A stretch of 64,000 nt of DNA from positions 115,389-179,388 of the forward strand of contig NZ_ML133534.1 of the NCBI RefSeq assembly GCF_003985145.1, given 5' to 3'. Of the stretch, positions 51,990 to 60,264 are shown piece after piece. The first letter of the stretch is position 1; each line of letters starts with the position of its first letter. The notes under the pieces were generated by a model that was given only the letters and a program-made list of their open reading frames with translations, was not told the origin of the DNA and searched no databases. This DNA comes from Rhizobium anhuiense (lineage in GTDB: Bacteria; Pseudomonadota; Alphaproteobacteria; Rhizobiales; Rhizobiaceae). Position numbers and translations under genes: made by a program.

Positions 51990-52196
51990 ATGACTACACG
52001 CAAGAAAGAGGCAGCCGATCAGCGAAAGCTGGAGCTGCGGGCAAGCGACATCCTGGACCCGAACAATCAGATCGGCGTCAGGTTGCGGTCGCTTTATGCG
52101 GCCGCACAGGATGAAGCGATTCCCGATCGTTTTCTCGACCTTCTCGAAAAGCTCGACCATGCTGAAATGATGGCTTCCGCCAAAATGGCCGAATAG
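51990..52196 (+). CDS. nepR: Anti-sigma factor NepR
   Basis: A 68-residue helical anti-sigma factor from ATG 51990. The conserved core is IGVRLRSLYAAAQDEAIPDR then FLDLLEKLDHAE, which wraps around EcfG sigma regions and is titrated away by phospho-PhyR. An in-frame start at 51876 would add 38 residues without family character, but cannot be excluded. It is 9 bp before ecfG. Confidence 0.93.
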   Translation: MTTRKKEAADQRKLELRASDILDPNNQIGVRLRSLYAAAQDEAIPDRFLDLLEKLDHAEMMASAKMAE

Positions 52197-52205
52197 GATC
52201 GCCGC

Positions 52206-52763
52206 ATGGAAGATAAAGCGCAACCCAGCTTCAAGCGGGAACTGCTGGCGGCACTCCCCAGTCTTCGCGCCTTCGCGATCTCGCTCATCGGACGGCACGA
52301 CCGTGCCGACGATCTCGTCCAGGACACCATCATGAAAGCCTGGGCCAAACAGGATCATTTCGAGATGGGCACCAATATGAAGGCCTGGCTCTTCACGATC
52401 CTGCGCAACGAACTCTACAGCCAGATGCGCAAGAGCGGCCGCGAGGTTCAGGACAGCGACGGGCTGTTTACGGAATCGATGGCGATGCATCCCTCGCAAT
52501 ATGGCGCGCTCGATCTGCAGGACTTCAAAAAGGCGCTCGACCAGCTGCCGCCGGACCAACGCGAAGCGATCATCCTCGTCGGCGCCTCGGGTTTCTCCTA
52601 TGAGGAGGCCGCCGAAATCTGCGGCTGCGCCGTCGGCACCATCAAGAGCCGCGTCAACCGGGCCCGCCAGCGACTGCAGGAATTGCTGCAGATATCAGGC
52701 GAGGCGGATTTCGGCCCCGACGCCACGTCGGCGCCGCTGACGTCGAAGGCCTTTGCCTTCTGA
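52206..52763 (+). CDS. ecfG: General stress ECF sigma factor EcfG
   Basis: A 185-residue ECF sigma factor. Region 2 (about 15-80) has SLIGRHDRADDLVQDTIMKA and NMKAWLFTILRNELYSQMRK; region 4 (about 105-160) has LPPDQREAIILVGASGFSYE and GTIKSRVNRARQRLQELL. It directs RNA polymerase to GGAAC-N16/17-CGTT promoters, of which several are seen nearby. Rhizobial names for this type include RpoE2 and RpoE4. A terminator follows 23 bp later. Confidence 0.95.
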   Translation: MEDKAQPSFKRELLAALPSLRAFAISLIGRHDRADDLVQDTIMKAWAKQDHFEMGTNMKAWLFTILRNELYSQMRKSGREVQDSDGLFTESMAMHPSQYGALDLQDFKKALDQLPPDQREAIILVGASGFSYEEAAEICGCAVGTIKSRVNRARQRLQELLQISGEADFGPDATSAPLTSKAFAF

Positions 52764-52786
52764 CAAGAGTTATACTTGGGAGGAAG

Positions 52787-52817
52787 GCCGGCTGCCCCTT
52801 CGGGCGCCGGCTTTTTT
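52787..52817 (+). terminator. Intrinsic terminator of nepR-ecfG
   Basis: Arms GCCGGC-T-GCCC and GGGC-GCCGGC with a CTTC loop and one bulged T, followed by six T. It lies 23 bp after the ecfG stop codon. Confidence 0.92.
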
Positions 52818-52890
52818 GCGTTCGTGGGAGTGTTAGAAGGGCGTGTATCCAAAAGTGGTGGATAGTTGTCTAACGCGCACTACTGTTCGT

Positions 52891-53031
52891 CCCTCATTCC
52901 TGTGCTCGTCACAGGAATCCAGTGCGCCCAAGTCCTTGGGCGCGAAAGGTTTTTCCCACCTGCCGTGTCGGTTCATTCACCGCGCGGAACGCGCCGTAGC
53001 TGGATTCCTGTGACAAGCACAGGAATGAGGG
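52891..53031. repeat. RIME-like intergenic repeat with long terminal inverted repeats
   Basis: A 141-bp element bounded by CCCTCATTCCTGTG and CACAGGAATGAGGG. Each end is itself an inverted repeat (CTGTG...CACAG), and the interior has a strong hairpin CGCCCAAG/CTTGGGCG and a GC-rich part. It resembles Rhizobium intergenic mosaic elements. The gap from 52818 to 53145 contains nothing else that I can recognise. Confidence 0.85.
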
Positions 53032-53145
53032 AGAGCGAGGTGGGAGTCATGCCTAATCTTCCGCTGGTAATGTGAAGAGGAAATACTTTCCCCTCTCCAT
53101 TCTCGTGACAGTTGCGGGATAGGAGCAGGTGGGTTGCCACCTCAA

Positions 53146-53547
53146 TCAATCCTCGCGCTTCGAGCCCACCAGATTGGCCGCGACGATTGCCGCCAGGACG
53201 CCGGCGGTCAGGAGCGGCTGGGCGCGGACGAGGCCGAGCCCGACCGTTGCCAGCGATTCCAGTGCCGCGCGGCGTTCACGGGCGCGGCGCGCTTCCCGGG
53301 CGTTGATGATCGCCATCACCACCAGCGCGATGATGGCGATCAGCAGCGCGCAGGCGGCCAGGAAGAGGGCCGCGCCGACCGGGCCGTAGATGCCGGCGAG
53401 CCAGATGGCGCCGGCGGTGACGGCCAGCGCGTAGGCGGTGAGGAGGAAGAGCACGGCAAGCGCAATGAAGATGCCATTGCGCTTGGCGCGTGCAACGGTG
53501 CGGTGCACGCTTGCGCCCGTCAGCAGGCTGAGGATCGATAACAGCAT
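53146..53547 (-). CDS. DUF1469/phage-holin-superfamily membrane protein (YqjE-like)
   Basis: A 133-residue membrane protein with two strong hydrophobic spans (about 26-50 and 55-82), basic linkers (NAREARRARERRAAL) and a third weaker span (LTAGVLAAIVAANLVG). This is the YqjE/DUF1469 pattern. It lies 9 bp after a DUF883-type gene; in E. coli yqjD and yqjE are likewise adjacent. It is probably co-transcribed from the EcfG promoter at 54012, so it is a predicted stress gene. Its molecular role is unknown. Confidence 0.82.
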   Translation of the reverse strand: MLLSILSLLTGASVHRTVARAKRNGIFIALAVLFLLTAYALAVTAGAIWLAGIYGPVGAALFLAACALLIAIIALVVMAIINAREARRARERRAALESLATVGLGLVRAQPLLTAGVLAAIVAANLVGSKRED

Positions 53548-53556
53548 CGCGCTTCC

Positions 53557-53901
53557 TCAGCGCCGGGCGAGGAAGGCGATGGCAAGGCCGAAAGCGGCTG
53601 CGGCGCCGATCGTTGCCAATGGATGCTTGCGCACGGTCTCGCGCATTTCGGTTGCGCCGCGCTCATAGCCCTGCTGCAATTCGCGCAGCAGATCCTCGCT
53701 CCGGCCGAGCAGTTCCTCATAGCCGGCGCTGGCCTGGCCGCGGATTTTGTCGCCCTGGTGGCGTGAGCTCTTGCCAACGAGGCGGGTCAGTTCCGCGAGT
53801 TCGTCGCGCAACGCTTCGATCTGCTCCTCGATGCCGGATTCCAAATTGTGGAAGGTGCCGTTGCGGCGGCTGCGGCCGGACTGGAAGATAGAATAGCTCA
53901 T
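53557..53901 (-). CDS. DUF883/ElaB-YqjD-like membrane-anchored protein
   Basis: A 114-residue protein. A charged helical part (IEEQIEALRDELAELTRLVG, ELLGRSEDLLRELQQGYERG) ends in one C-terminal membrane anchor (PLATIGAAAAFGLAIAFLAR), the plan of ElaB/YqjD. In E. coli such proteins are stationary-phase, ribosome-associated membrane proteins. ATG 53901 has GGAGAC upstream; an in-frame ATG at 53913 is also possible. A perfect EcfG-type promoter lies about 110 bp upstream. Confidence 0.85.
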   Translation of the reverse strand: MSYSIFQSGRSRRNGTFHNLESGIEEQIEALRDELAELTRLVGKSSRHQGDKIRGQASAGYEELLGRSEDLLRELQQGYERGATEMRETVRKHPLATIGAAAAFGLAIAFLARR

Positions 53902-54011
53902 GGCTGTCTCCATTGGCTGGGGCGCGCGCAAGCTCGCCTGTTTCGCACGTGGGTCACCACCGTCCGTTGCATGAATCATATCGCCCGGCATTGACCCAGA
54001 TCACTGCCGAC

Positions 54012-54036
54012 AACGTGTCGCACGGTCAAAAGTTCC
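54012..54036 (-). promoter_or_regulatory. EcfG-type promoter of the DUF883-DUF1469 pair
   Basis: On the minus strand GGAAC (54032-54036), 16 bp, CGTT (54012-54015). It begins 13 bp beyond the hmuV stop codon and separates the stress genes from the haem operon upstream. Confidence 0.8.
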
Positions 54037-54048
54037 GTGCAGACAGGC

Positions 54049-54858
54049 TCAGGGGCGGGAAACGGCGCTGTGGGCGAGCACGAAGGGGGTGCCGTCGGCC
54101 GGCACCTGATTGATCCGCAGCGCGCAGCCGAACACCGACAGCATCGTTTCGTCGGTCAGCACGTTACCGATGCTGCCGGCGGCGGCGAGGCGGCCGGATT
54201 TCATCAGCACGATGCGGTCGGCAAAGAGCGCCGTCAGGTTGAGATCGTGCATGACGGCGATGACACCGCCGCCGCGTTGGCAGAAGTTGCGGGCGAGCGT
54301 CATGATGGTCAGCTGGTGGCTGATGTCGAGGCTCGAGACCGGCTCGTCGAGCAGCAGCCAACAGGGCTTGCCATCGACGACGGGCTCGGCGATCTGGCAG
54401 AGCACGCGGGCAAGCTGCACGCGCTGCTGCTCGCCGCCGGAGAGTTCCTGATAGAAACGGCCTTCGAAGCCGGTCAGGTCGACGGAGGCGAGCGCGGCCG
54501 CCGCCGTCTGCTCGGCCTTGTCGGGATGCAGGTTGAGGCCTGATGTCAGGCCCATGCGGACGATCTCGCGCACGGTGAAGGGAAAGGAGATGGTGCTTGC
54601 CTGCGGCAGCACGCCGCGGATGGCGGCAAGCTGCCAGGGTTTCAGCCCCTTGACCTCGTCGCCGCCGATGCGCACCGAGCCGCCATAGGCAAGTTCGCCG
54701 GAGATGGCTTTCATCGTCGTCGTCTTGCCGGAGCCGTTCGGTCCGGCAATCGCCGTCAGTTCGCCGCCCTTTGCGGTGAAGGCAACGTCGCTGATGATGG
54801 CCTTGCCGGAAAGGCGCACGGAGACGCCGGAAACTTCGATCATCTGAACGTCACTCAC
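54049..54858 (-). CDS. hmuV: Haemin ABC transporter ATP-binding protein HmuV
   Basis: A 269-residue importer ATPase. Walker A GPNGSGKTTTMKAI, the HmuV-typical LAAIRGVLPQASTISFPFTV, signature LSGGEQQRVQLARVL, Walker B LLLDEPVSSLDISHQ and the H-loop VMHDLNLTALFAD are seen. Translation starts at GTG 54858 or ATG 54843. It is the last gene of hmuPSTUV, 9 bp after hmuU, and powers haem uptake across the inner membrane. Confidence 0.94.
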   Translation of the reverse strand: MSDVQMIEVSGVSVRLSGKAIISDVAFTAKGGELTAIAGPNGSGKTTTMKAISGELAYGGSVRIGGDEVKGLKPWQLAAIRGVLPQASTISFPFTVREIVRMGLTSGLNLHPDKAEQTAAAALASVDLTGFEGRFYQELSGGEQQRVQLARVLCQIAEPVVDGKPCWLLLDEPVSSLDISHQLTIMTLARNFCQRGGGVIAVMHDLNLTALFADRIVLMKSGRLAAAGSIGNVLTDETMLSVFGCALRINQVPADGTPFVLAHSAVSRP

Positions 54859-54867
54859 AACATCCGC

Positions 54868-55977
54868 TCACAGCGCAAGACGCGAACGCTGCCTCAGCAG
54901 GATCCACAGGAAGAACGGCCCGCCGACCGCCGCGGTGATGATGCCGATCGGCAGTTCGGCCGGCGCAACCAGGGTGCGCGCCAGGACATCCGCGAAGATC
55001 AGCAGCGAGCCGCCGAGAAGCGCTGCGGCCGGCAACAGGAAACGATGGTCCGGGCCGATCGCCATGCGCAGGATATGCGGCACGACGATCCCGACGAAAC
55101 CGATGCCGCCGCTGACGGCGACGGACGCGCCGGTCGCCGCGGCGACCCCGACGATCGCGACATTTTTCAGCCGTTGCACCGGCACGCCCATATGAAAGGC
55201 GGCCGCCTCGCCGAGCGTGATGGCATTGAGGCCGCGCGCCATGAAGGGCAGGGCGGTGAAGGACAACAGGATGATTGGGCCGGCCGCGGCGATCTTCGTC
55301 CATGTGGCGCCGGCAAGCGAGCCCATGCTCCAGAAGGTCAGGTCGCGCAACTGCTGGTCGTTGGCCATGTAGATCAGCAGTCCTGTCATGGCGAGGGCAA
55401 GCGCGCCGAGTGCAATGCCGGCAAGCAACATCGTTGCCACGGAGGTCTGGCCGTGACGGGTGGCGATCCGGTAGAGCAACAGCGTCGTGACGAGACCGCC
55501 GCCGAAGGCGGCCGCCGGCAGAGCGTATATGCCGAGAAGGGCTGAGAGCGGGGCTGCGATGCCGCCGCCGAGCACGATGATGGTGACTGCGCCGAGGCTT
55601 GCGCCGGAGGAGACGCCGACGAGGCCTGGATCGGCCAGCGGATTGCGGAACAGGCCCTGCATCACCGCACCGGAAACCGCGAGCGAGGCGCCGATCAGGA
55701 AGCCGAGGATCGCCCTGGGCAGGCGGATATCGAAGATGATGATCCGGTCACGCATGCTGAGCGCCGTCTCGGAGCCGGCCATCTTGCTGATAACGTCGAG
55801 GATCGAGGCATCTGAAGCGCCTGTCGTCACCGAAAACAGCATCGAGAAGACCGAGCCGGCGGCAAGCAGAACGATTGCCAGCAAGGCAAGCCGCGTCCGG
55901 TCGCCCGCCGGCCTGATTTCGCGCATGTCTGCCATCGACACGTGTCGCCCTCGTTCCATGGCTTGCGGCAGGGCCAT
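54868..55977 (-). CDS. hmuU: Haemin ABC transporter permease HmuU
   Basis: A 369-residue permease of the FecCD/BtuC family with about nine to ten membrane segments. DIRLPRAILGFLIGASLAVS, GLFRNPLADPGLVGVSSGAS and the C-terminal FVGIVVPHILRMAIGPDHRF are diagnostic. It acts as a homodimer with HmuV. The start ATG 55977 is 3 bp after hmuT; an internal Met near residue 15 is possible. Confidence 0.94.
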   Translation of the reverse strand: MALPQAMERGRHVSMADMREIRPAGDRTRLALLAIVLLAAGSVFSMLFSVTTGASDASILDVISKMAGSETALSMRDRIIIFDIRLPRAILGFLIGASLAVSGAVMQGLFRNPLADPGLVGVSSGASLGAVTIIVLGGGIAAPLSALLGIYALPAAAFGGGLVTTLLLYRIATRHGQTSVATMLLAGIALGALALAMTGLLIYMANDQQLRDLTFWSMGSLAGATWTKIAAAGPIILLSFTALPFMARGLNAITLGEAAAFHMGVPVQRLKNVAIVGVAAATGASVAVSGGIGFVGIVVPHILRMAIGPDHRFLLPAAALLGGSLLIFADVLARTLVAPAELPIGIITAAVGGPFFLWILLRQRSRLAL

Positions 55978-55979
55978 GA

Positions 55980-56909
55980 TCAGCCCCCGTAGATCGCCGT
56001 GTTGAGATCCCGCGCCGCGGCTGCCGTGCGCGGACCGAAGCCGAGCAGGTAGACGCCGTCCATCCGGATGATCGCTTTTTTCTCGCCTGCTGGCGTCAGC
56101 GCGATCGCCGGCTGCGCCAGCAGGTCCTCGTTCTTGGTGCCGGCGCCATCGCCGCGGTTCATCATCAGGATGAAGTCAGGCTTGGCTTCGATGATCGCCT
56201 CGTCCGTCAGCGGCTTGTAGCCTGGGAATGCGCCGACGGCGTTGACTGCGCCGGCGAGCTTGACGATGCCGTCGGCTGCGGTGCCGGTGCCCGATGCCAT
56301 GATCCGGCCGTTCTGGGCGCTGAGGATGAAGAGGACGCGCTTGCGTTCGGCCTCCGGGCGCTTTTCGGCATCGGCGATCGCCGCGTCGAGATCGGCCGCG
56401 ACCTTTTCTTCAAGTGCCTTCGCCTTGTCCTGCACGCCAAGCAGCGTGCCGACGCGGTCGATCTTGGCGATGATGCCGTCGCGGGTAAAGGCGCTCGGCA
56501 CGGTCTCGAAGGGTACGCTGGCATTCTTCAGCACAGCCAGCGCCTCCTGCGGGCCTGAACCTTCGACGGCGATGATCGCCGTCGGGTTCATGGCGAGGAT
56601 GCCTTCCGGCGAGAGTGCACGCATGTAGCCGACGTTCGGCAGCTTCAACGCCGCCTCCGGATAGATGCTCGTCGTGTCGCGGGCGATCAGCCGGCTTTCC
56701 TCGCCGAGCGCATAGACGATCTCGGTGATGTCGCCGCCGACCGAAACCAGGCGTGACGTGTCGAGCTTCTTTTCCTCGCCATGGGCGGCGCGCACGAAGG
56801 CGAAGCCTTCGATCGGCCGCGCCGTCGGGATCAACGGCAGCGCCATGACGGCTGCCGTCAGGGCCAGTTCCCAGGCACGGATCCGGCGCAGATTGTTACG
56901 CATCGTCAT
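55980..56909 (-). CDS. hmuT: Haemin-binding periplasmic protein HmuT
   Basis: A 309-residue class III binding protein. The start ATG 56909 has AAGGA upstream and gives a signal-like N-terminus (RIRAWELALTAAVMALPLIP) with cleavage perhaps near AAHGEE. The mature part has RLVSVGGDITEIVYALGEES, NVGYMRALSPEGILAMNPTA and VGAFPGYKPLTDEAIIEAKP, all typical of HmuT/ShuT. A frame running upstream to 57158 overlaps hmuS and is not used. Confidence 0.93.
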   Translation of the reverse strand: MTMRNNLRRIRAWELALTAAVMALPLIPTARPIEGFAFVRAAHGEEKKLDTSRLVSVGGDITEIVYALGEESRLIARDTTSIYPEAALKLPNVGYMRALSPEGILAMNPTAIIAVEGSGPQEALAVLKNASVPFETVPSAFTRDGIIAKIDRVGTLLGVQDKAKALEEKVAADLDAAIADAEKRPEAERKRVLFILSAQNGRIMASGTGTAADGIVKLAGAVNAVGAFPGYKPLTDEAIIEAKPDFILMMNRGDGAGTKNEDLLAQPAIALTPAGEKKAIIRMDGVYLLGFGPRTAAAARDLNTAIYGG

Positions 56910-56920
56910 CGCTATGATCC

Positions 56921-57970
56921 TTATGCGGCCACGCTTGCTGCCCGCGGCAGGTTTTCCATGATCTCGCGCCACTCGACGCGTTCGTCGGAACCTTCCTGCC
57001 GCTTGCCGAAGAACTGGATGATCATTTCGCCGTTTGCATCGTAAGCCTCCAGCGAGGTGACGTGCCCGTCCTTGGTCGGCTTGCGCACGGCCCAGGTCTC
57101 GGCGATGTGATCCTGGCGCAGATGCAGATGGAAGGTCGGGTCCATGATATTGATCCACGGACCCATCGGCTGCACGTTGAAGATCGGGCCGGAATGGATC
57201 TGGACGATGCCGTTATTGGCGACGAAGCACATGATCGGCAGGCCTGATTTGACCGAGGCATGCATCATCTCTGCCGTCGCTGTGTTGTCGAGTTTCCAGG
57301 CATAGTCGTCGCCGACGCTGCGTACGGCCGCCTGGCGGCCGATCTTCAGGCGCTTCAGCATGCCGAAGAACTCGTGTGTATCGGTGAGTTTGCTCCAATT
57401 GTCGCGCAGCTCGTCGCGGCTGACGTCGGCGGTTTCATCGACGGCATTCGAGGTCTCGGCCTCGATAAATTCCTGCGACTGGTCTTCCAGCTTCAACTCG
57501 GCGACGATGGCGTGATAGGCCTCGACATTCGAGCTTGGGCGCAGATGCACCTTGTGCACGGCGTTGCCTGATTTGTCGAAATATTGCAGGCTGAGGCGTT
57601 CCTGGTCGCCATCCTTCTTGGAGACGGCGAAGCCATGCTCCCAGCGGCTCGGGAAGATGCGCAGGTCGATATTCTCGCCGAGAACGATGGCGGCCTGCGC
57701 GCCGCTCTTGATGTTTTCGAAGACGCCGATCTTCTCGTGCACGGCGCTTTCGTTGCGCGACAGCGCCATCACTTCGCCGAGACCGGCGACGCGTTCGAGA
57801 AGCTTCAGTGCGCTGCCGTCGATGCGGGTGACGCTGATGCCGGTTTCGGCGGCGACGAGGGCTGCCTCTGATATCTTCAGCTGGGCGGCGATATCGCGCT
57901 CGCGCATCTTCGGATTTTCAGCGCGAAACGCACGGATTTCGGCTGGCGCCGGTCTTGTCTGCTCGGTCAT
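56921..57970 (-). CDS. hmuS: Haemin-degrading factor HmuS
   Basis: A 349-residue cytoplasmic haem-handling protein with two similar halves, as in HemS/HmuS/ChuS. It begins with the family text EIRAFRAENPKMRERDIAAQ and contains LSRNESAVHEKIGVFENI, DLRIFPSRWEHGFAV and, in the second half, MGPWINIMDPTFHLHLRQDH. It receives haem from HmuTUV and passes it on or breaks it down. It lies 8 bp after hmuP and 11 bp before hmuT. Confidence 0.95.
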   Translation of the reverse strand: MTEQTRPAPAEIRAFRAENPKMRERDIAAQLKISEAALVAAETGISVTRIDGSALKLLERVAGLGEVMALSRNESAVHEKIGVFENIKSGAQAAIVLGENIDLRIFPSRWEHGFAVSKKDGDQERLSLQYFDKSGNAVHKVHLRPSSNVEAYHAIVAELKLEDQSQEFIEAETSNAVDETADVSRDELRDNWSKLTDTHEFFGMLKRLKIGRQAAVRSVGDDYAWKLDNTATAEMMHASVKSGLPIMCFVANNGIVQIHSGPIFNVQPMGPWINIMDPTFHLHLRQDHIAETWAVRKPTKDGHVTSLEAYDANGEMIIQFFGKRQEGSDERVEWREIMENLPRAASVAA

Positions 57971-57978
57971 GTCCTACC

Positions 57979-58215
57979 CTACTTATTGAGAATGAGCTTG
58001 CCCTGACGGGTGATCTTCAGGCGGTAGACCACGCCGTCATGTCGAATCATGATCTCGTTCGTGCCGCGGAAAAGATCCGGGCTTTCGACGATCCGGTGCT
58101 GCGCCGCAGGCTCGCTCTGCAGCGGCACATGCTTAAAGTTATCTGGCTTTTCAACCATCATTTCGGTTGGCAATTCCGTGAAGCCGGTGATCGGGATCGC
58201 CGGTTTTGATGACAA
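57979..58215 (-). CDS. hmuP: Haemin uptake protein HmuP/HemP
   Basis: A 78-residue small protein with the HemP core PDLFRGTNEIMIRHDGVVYR LKIT near its C-terminus. In rhizobia HmuP is reported as a co-activator of haem receptor gene expression. It is the first gene of hmuPSTUV, and an iron-responsive operator lies 7 bp before its start codon. Confidence 0.92.
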   Translation of the reverse strand: MSSKPAIPITGFTELPTEMMVEKPDNFKHVPLQSEPAAQHRIVESPDLFRGTNEIMIRHDGVVYRLKITRQGKLILNK

Positions 58216-58221
58216 TTAACT

Positions 58222-58236
58222 TGACTTTCTTACTCA
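58222..58236. promoter_or_regulatory. Iron-responsive operator (RirA-type IRO box) at hmuP
   Basis: TGACTTTCTTACTCA fits TGA-N9-TCA exactly, the IRO box described for RirA-controlled iron genes in Rhizobium. It lies 7-21 bp before the hmuP ATG, and about 80 bp before the divergent gene at 58318. Confidence 0.8.
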
Positions 58237-58317
58237 TAGTTTTTTAAAGACGCAATAGGAGACTAATGCAGTCAAGTTTTTGAGATTGCTGATATCGGGA
58301 CAATGGCGGAGAAGATT

Positions 58318-58740
58318 ATGGCGGTGAGGTTTGCGGCTGTTACGGCTGGCATGGCGATGGCGGTTTCAAGCATATGCCAGGCGCAGGATGCGGCAACCGC
58401 CAAGCTGGATATCGAACTCAACGCTCTGGCGCCATCGCAGAAGGGCTGCATGATGACCTTCGTCGCCGAGAACAATCTTCAGGCGCCGATCAACAAGATC
58501 TCCTTCGAGCTCGCCTTCTTCAATGACAAGAATGCCGTCGACCGCATCACCGTGCTCGACTTCCGCGATCTGCCGCAGGGCAAGAAGCGCGTGCGCCAGT
58601 TCGATATGCCGAACGTGAAGTGCGAGACGGTCACGCGCATCATCATCAACGACACGCCGGTCTGCGACGGACCTGTTGCCGGCGAATGCATGAAGGGTCT
58701 GGTCACCCGCTCGCAGATTTCAGTTCCCTTCGAGGGCTAA
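58318..58740 (+). CDS. Secreted protein of unknown function next to tonB
   Basis: A 140-residue exported protein. ATG 58318 with GGAGAAG upstream gives a signal peptide ending SICQAQDA; ATG 58303 would add five residues. The mature part looks beta-rich (MTFVAENNLQAPINKISFEL, FELAFFNDKNAVDRITVLDF) with cysteines in KGCMM, VKCETV and VCDGPVAGECM. I do not recognise a family. It lies between the iron operator and tonB (57 bp), so a role in haem or iron uptake is plausible only by context. Confidence 0.82.
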   Translation: MAVRFAAVTAGMAMAVSSICQAQDAATAKLDIELNALAPSQKGCMMTFVAENNLQAPINKISFELAFFNDKNAVDRITVLDFRDLPQGKKRVRQFDMPNVKCETVTRIIINDTPVCDGPVAGECMKGLVTRSQISVPFEG

Positions 58741-58797
58741 AAATACGCCGGGGATGAACTCCGGCGGACATGTTTCAGGCTGTCCGAGGCATACACA

Positions 58798-60156
58798 ATG
58801 GCAATTTCAGCGAAGTCCAGATCGAGACAGGTGCTCATCGCGGAGCCGGACGCTGGCGGCAGCCTGAACGACAATATCCCCGGCATGCATCCCGGCCACG
58901 AGCTTTCCGATCTGCGCAATGCGCAACGGCAGCCGGCCGGCGAGGCGATGGTCCACTATGCGCGTTTCGCGCAGATACCGTCTTTTCCCGACCATCCGGA
59001 AGCCGCGCCGGCGGCTCCCGTTGCTGCGCCTCCGATGGATGCGATGGTAGAAAAGCAGGAGGATGAAAAGGCGCCCGTGCGGCGGCGGGTGGCGCTGACT
59101 TGTATCGGTTCGTTTTTCTTTCACGCCGGTCTGGTGGCGGCTCTTGCTCTGTTCATGCCGAAACCACCGAACAAAGTGATTGAAGATGCCGGCGAAGCCG
59201 TTAGCGTCATCGTGTATGGCGATTCCGATGTTGACCAGACCTCCGCAGGTGATCCGGAGCTGGAAGTGAAGCCGGAAGAAATTGCCGCAGAGGAGGTTAA
59301 GCCGGATGCGGTTCAGTCGACTAGCGAGACTACCGAATTTCAGCCGACAGAGATACAGCCAGAGCCGACTCAACCAGTCGAGGCCGAACCTGTAGAAGCC
59401 GTGCCGCCTGCCCAGGAGGTGACGCGTGTTTCGCCCGAGACAGTTGTGGCAGCGGAACCGGAGGTGCTTGTTTCTCAGAACCCCGCCGACACTTTCGTCG
59501 CTCAGCCGATGGCAACGGCGGTGCCGGAACTGCCCGTGCCCGATATCGTATCGACCACGGTACCAGAACAGGTGACGACGGCTGCAGTGCAGCCGACCGA
59601 AGTTCAGCCGGAAGAAGTGAAGCCTGTCGAGGTCGCTGAAGTCCCGCCGGAACCCGAAGAAAAGCCAGAGGCGAAACCGAAGCCGAAGGTTGAGAAGCCG
59701 AAACCGGATGAAAAAAAGCAGCCTCGGAAGAAGGTGGAGCCGGCAGGCGGAAAGAAGGGCTCGGATAGCCGGGACTCGACGAGGGGCGTTGCTACTGGTG
59801 CACAGGAGGCGCCACAGTTTGACGGCATGTCGACAACAGCTGGCAGAGGCGACGGCACAGGAAGCGCGGCGGTGGCCAATTATCCCGGCAAAGTGCAGAA
59901 GCGTATTCGCCGTGCAATTCGGGTGCCCGACGAATACAAGAGGATGGGCGGCGCCATGTCTGTGCGTCTCAAATTGACGATTGATGGAACGGGCAGGTTG
60001 GCGGCTGTCTCCGTCGCCGGCAGTTCAGGAATTGCAGACTTGGATAAGGCTGCTGTCGATGGCGTACGCCGTGCGGCGCCGTTTCCACCCTTACCCCCTG
60101 AGTGGGGTAAGCCGAGTTGGACCTTTACCCAAGAGGTTCAAGTCACGGCTCGATAA
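58798..60156 (+). CDS. tonB: TonB-family energy transducer
   Basis: A 452-residue TonB protein with an unusual long N-terminus. The first 95 residues are cytoplasmic, then one membrane span (about 98-118, CIGSFFFHAGLVAALALFMP), a long Pro/Glu/Val/Lys-rich periplasmic linker (about 150-340, with PEPEEKPEAKPKPKVEKPKP) and a C-terminal TonB domain (about 360-452, YPGKVQKRIRRAIRVPDEYK, then LKLTIDGTGRLAAVSVAGSS). It transmits proton-motive force to outer-membrane haem or siderophore receptors; no receptor gene is in the window. ExbB and ExbD are not nearby either. Confidence 0.9.
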   Translation: MAISAKSRSRQVLIAEPDAGGSLNDNIPGMHPGHELSDLRNAQRQPAGEAMVHYARFAQIPSFPDHPEAAPAAPVAAPPMDAMVEKQEDEKAPVRRRVALTCIGSFFFHAGLVAALALFMPKPPNKVIEDAGEAVSVIVYGDSDVDQTSAGDPELEVKPEEIAAEEVKPDAVQSTSETTEFQPTEIQPEPTQPVEAEPVEAVPPAQEVTRVSPETVVAAEPEVLVSQNPADTFVAQPMATAVPELPVPDIVSTTVPEQVTTAAVQPTEVQPEEVKPVEVAEVPPEPEEKPEAKPKPKVEKPKPDEKKQPRKKVEPAGGKKGSDSRDSTRGVATGAQEAPQFDGMSTTAGRGDGTGSAAVANYPGKVQKRIRRAIRVPDEYKRMGGAMSVRLKLTIDGTGRLAAVSVAGSSGIADLDKAAVDGVRRAAPFPPLPPEWGKPSWTFTQEVQVTAR

Positions 60157-60159
60157 ATA

Positions 60160-60174
60160 TGATAAAAATAATCA
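60160..60174. promoter_or_regulatory. Iron-responsive operator (IRO box) before the DUF2325-hmuQ unit
   Basis: TGATAAAAATAATCA fits TGA-N9-TCA and starts 3 bp after the tonB stop codon, about 90 bp before the next gene. The stretch is AT-rich, which raises the chance of a random match, but the haem-related context supports it. Confidence 0.62.
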
Positions 60175-60264
60175 ACTTTATACTTTACTCTAAAAATCAA
60201 GTTTAATAAGGTCCACCCGCACACGCAGGAATCGTGTGACGATCAACGAGTGAACGGGTGGTAT

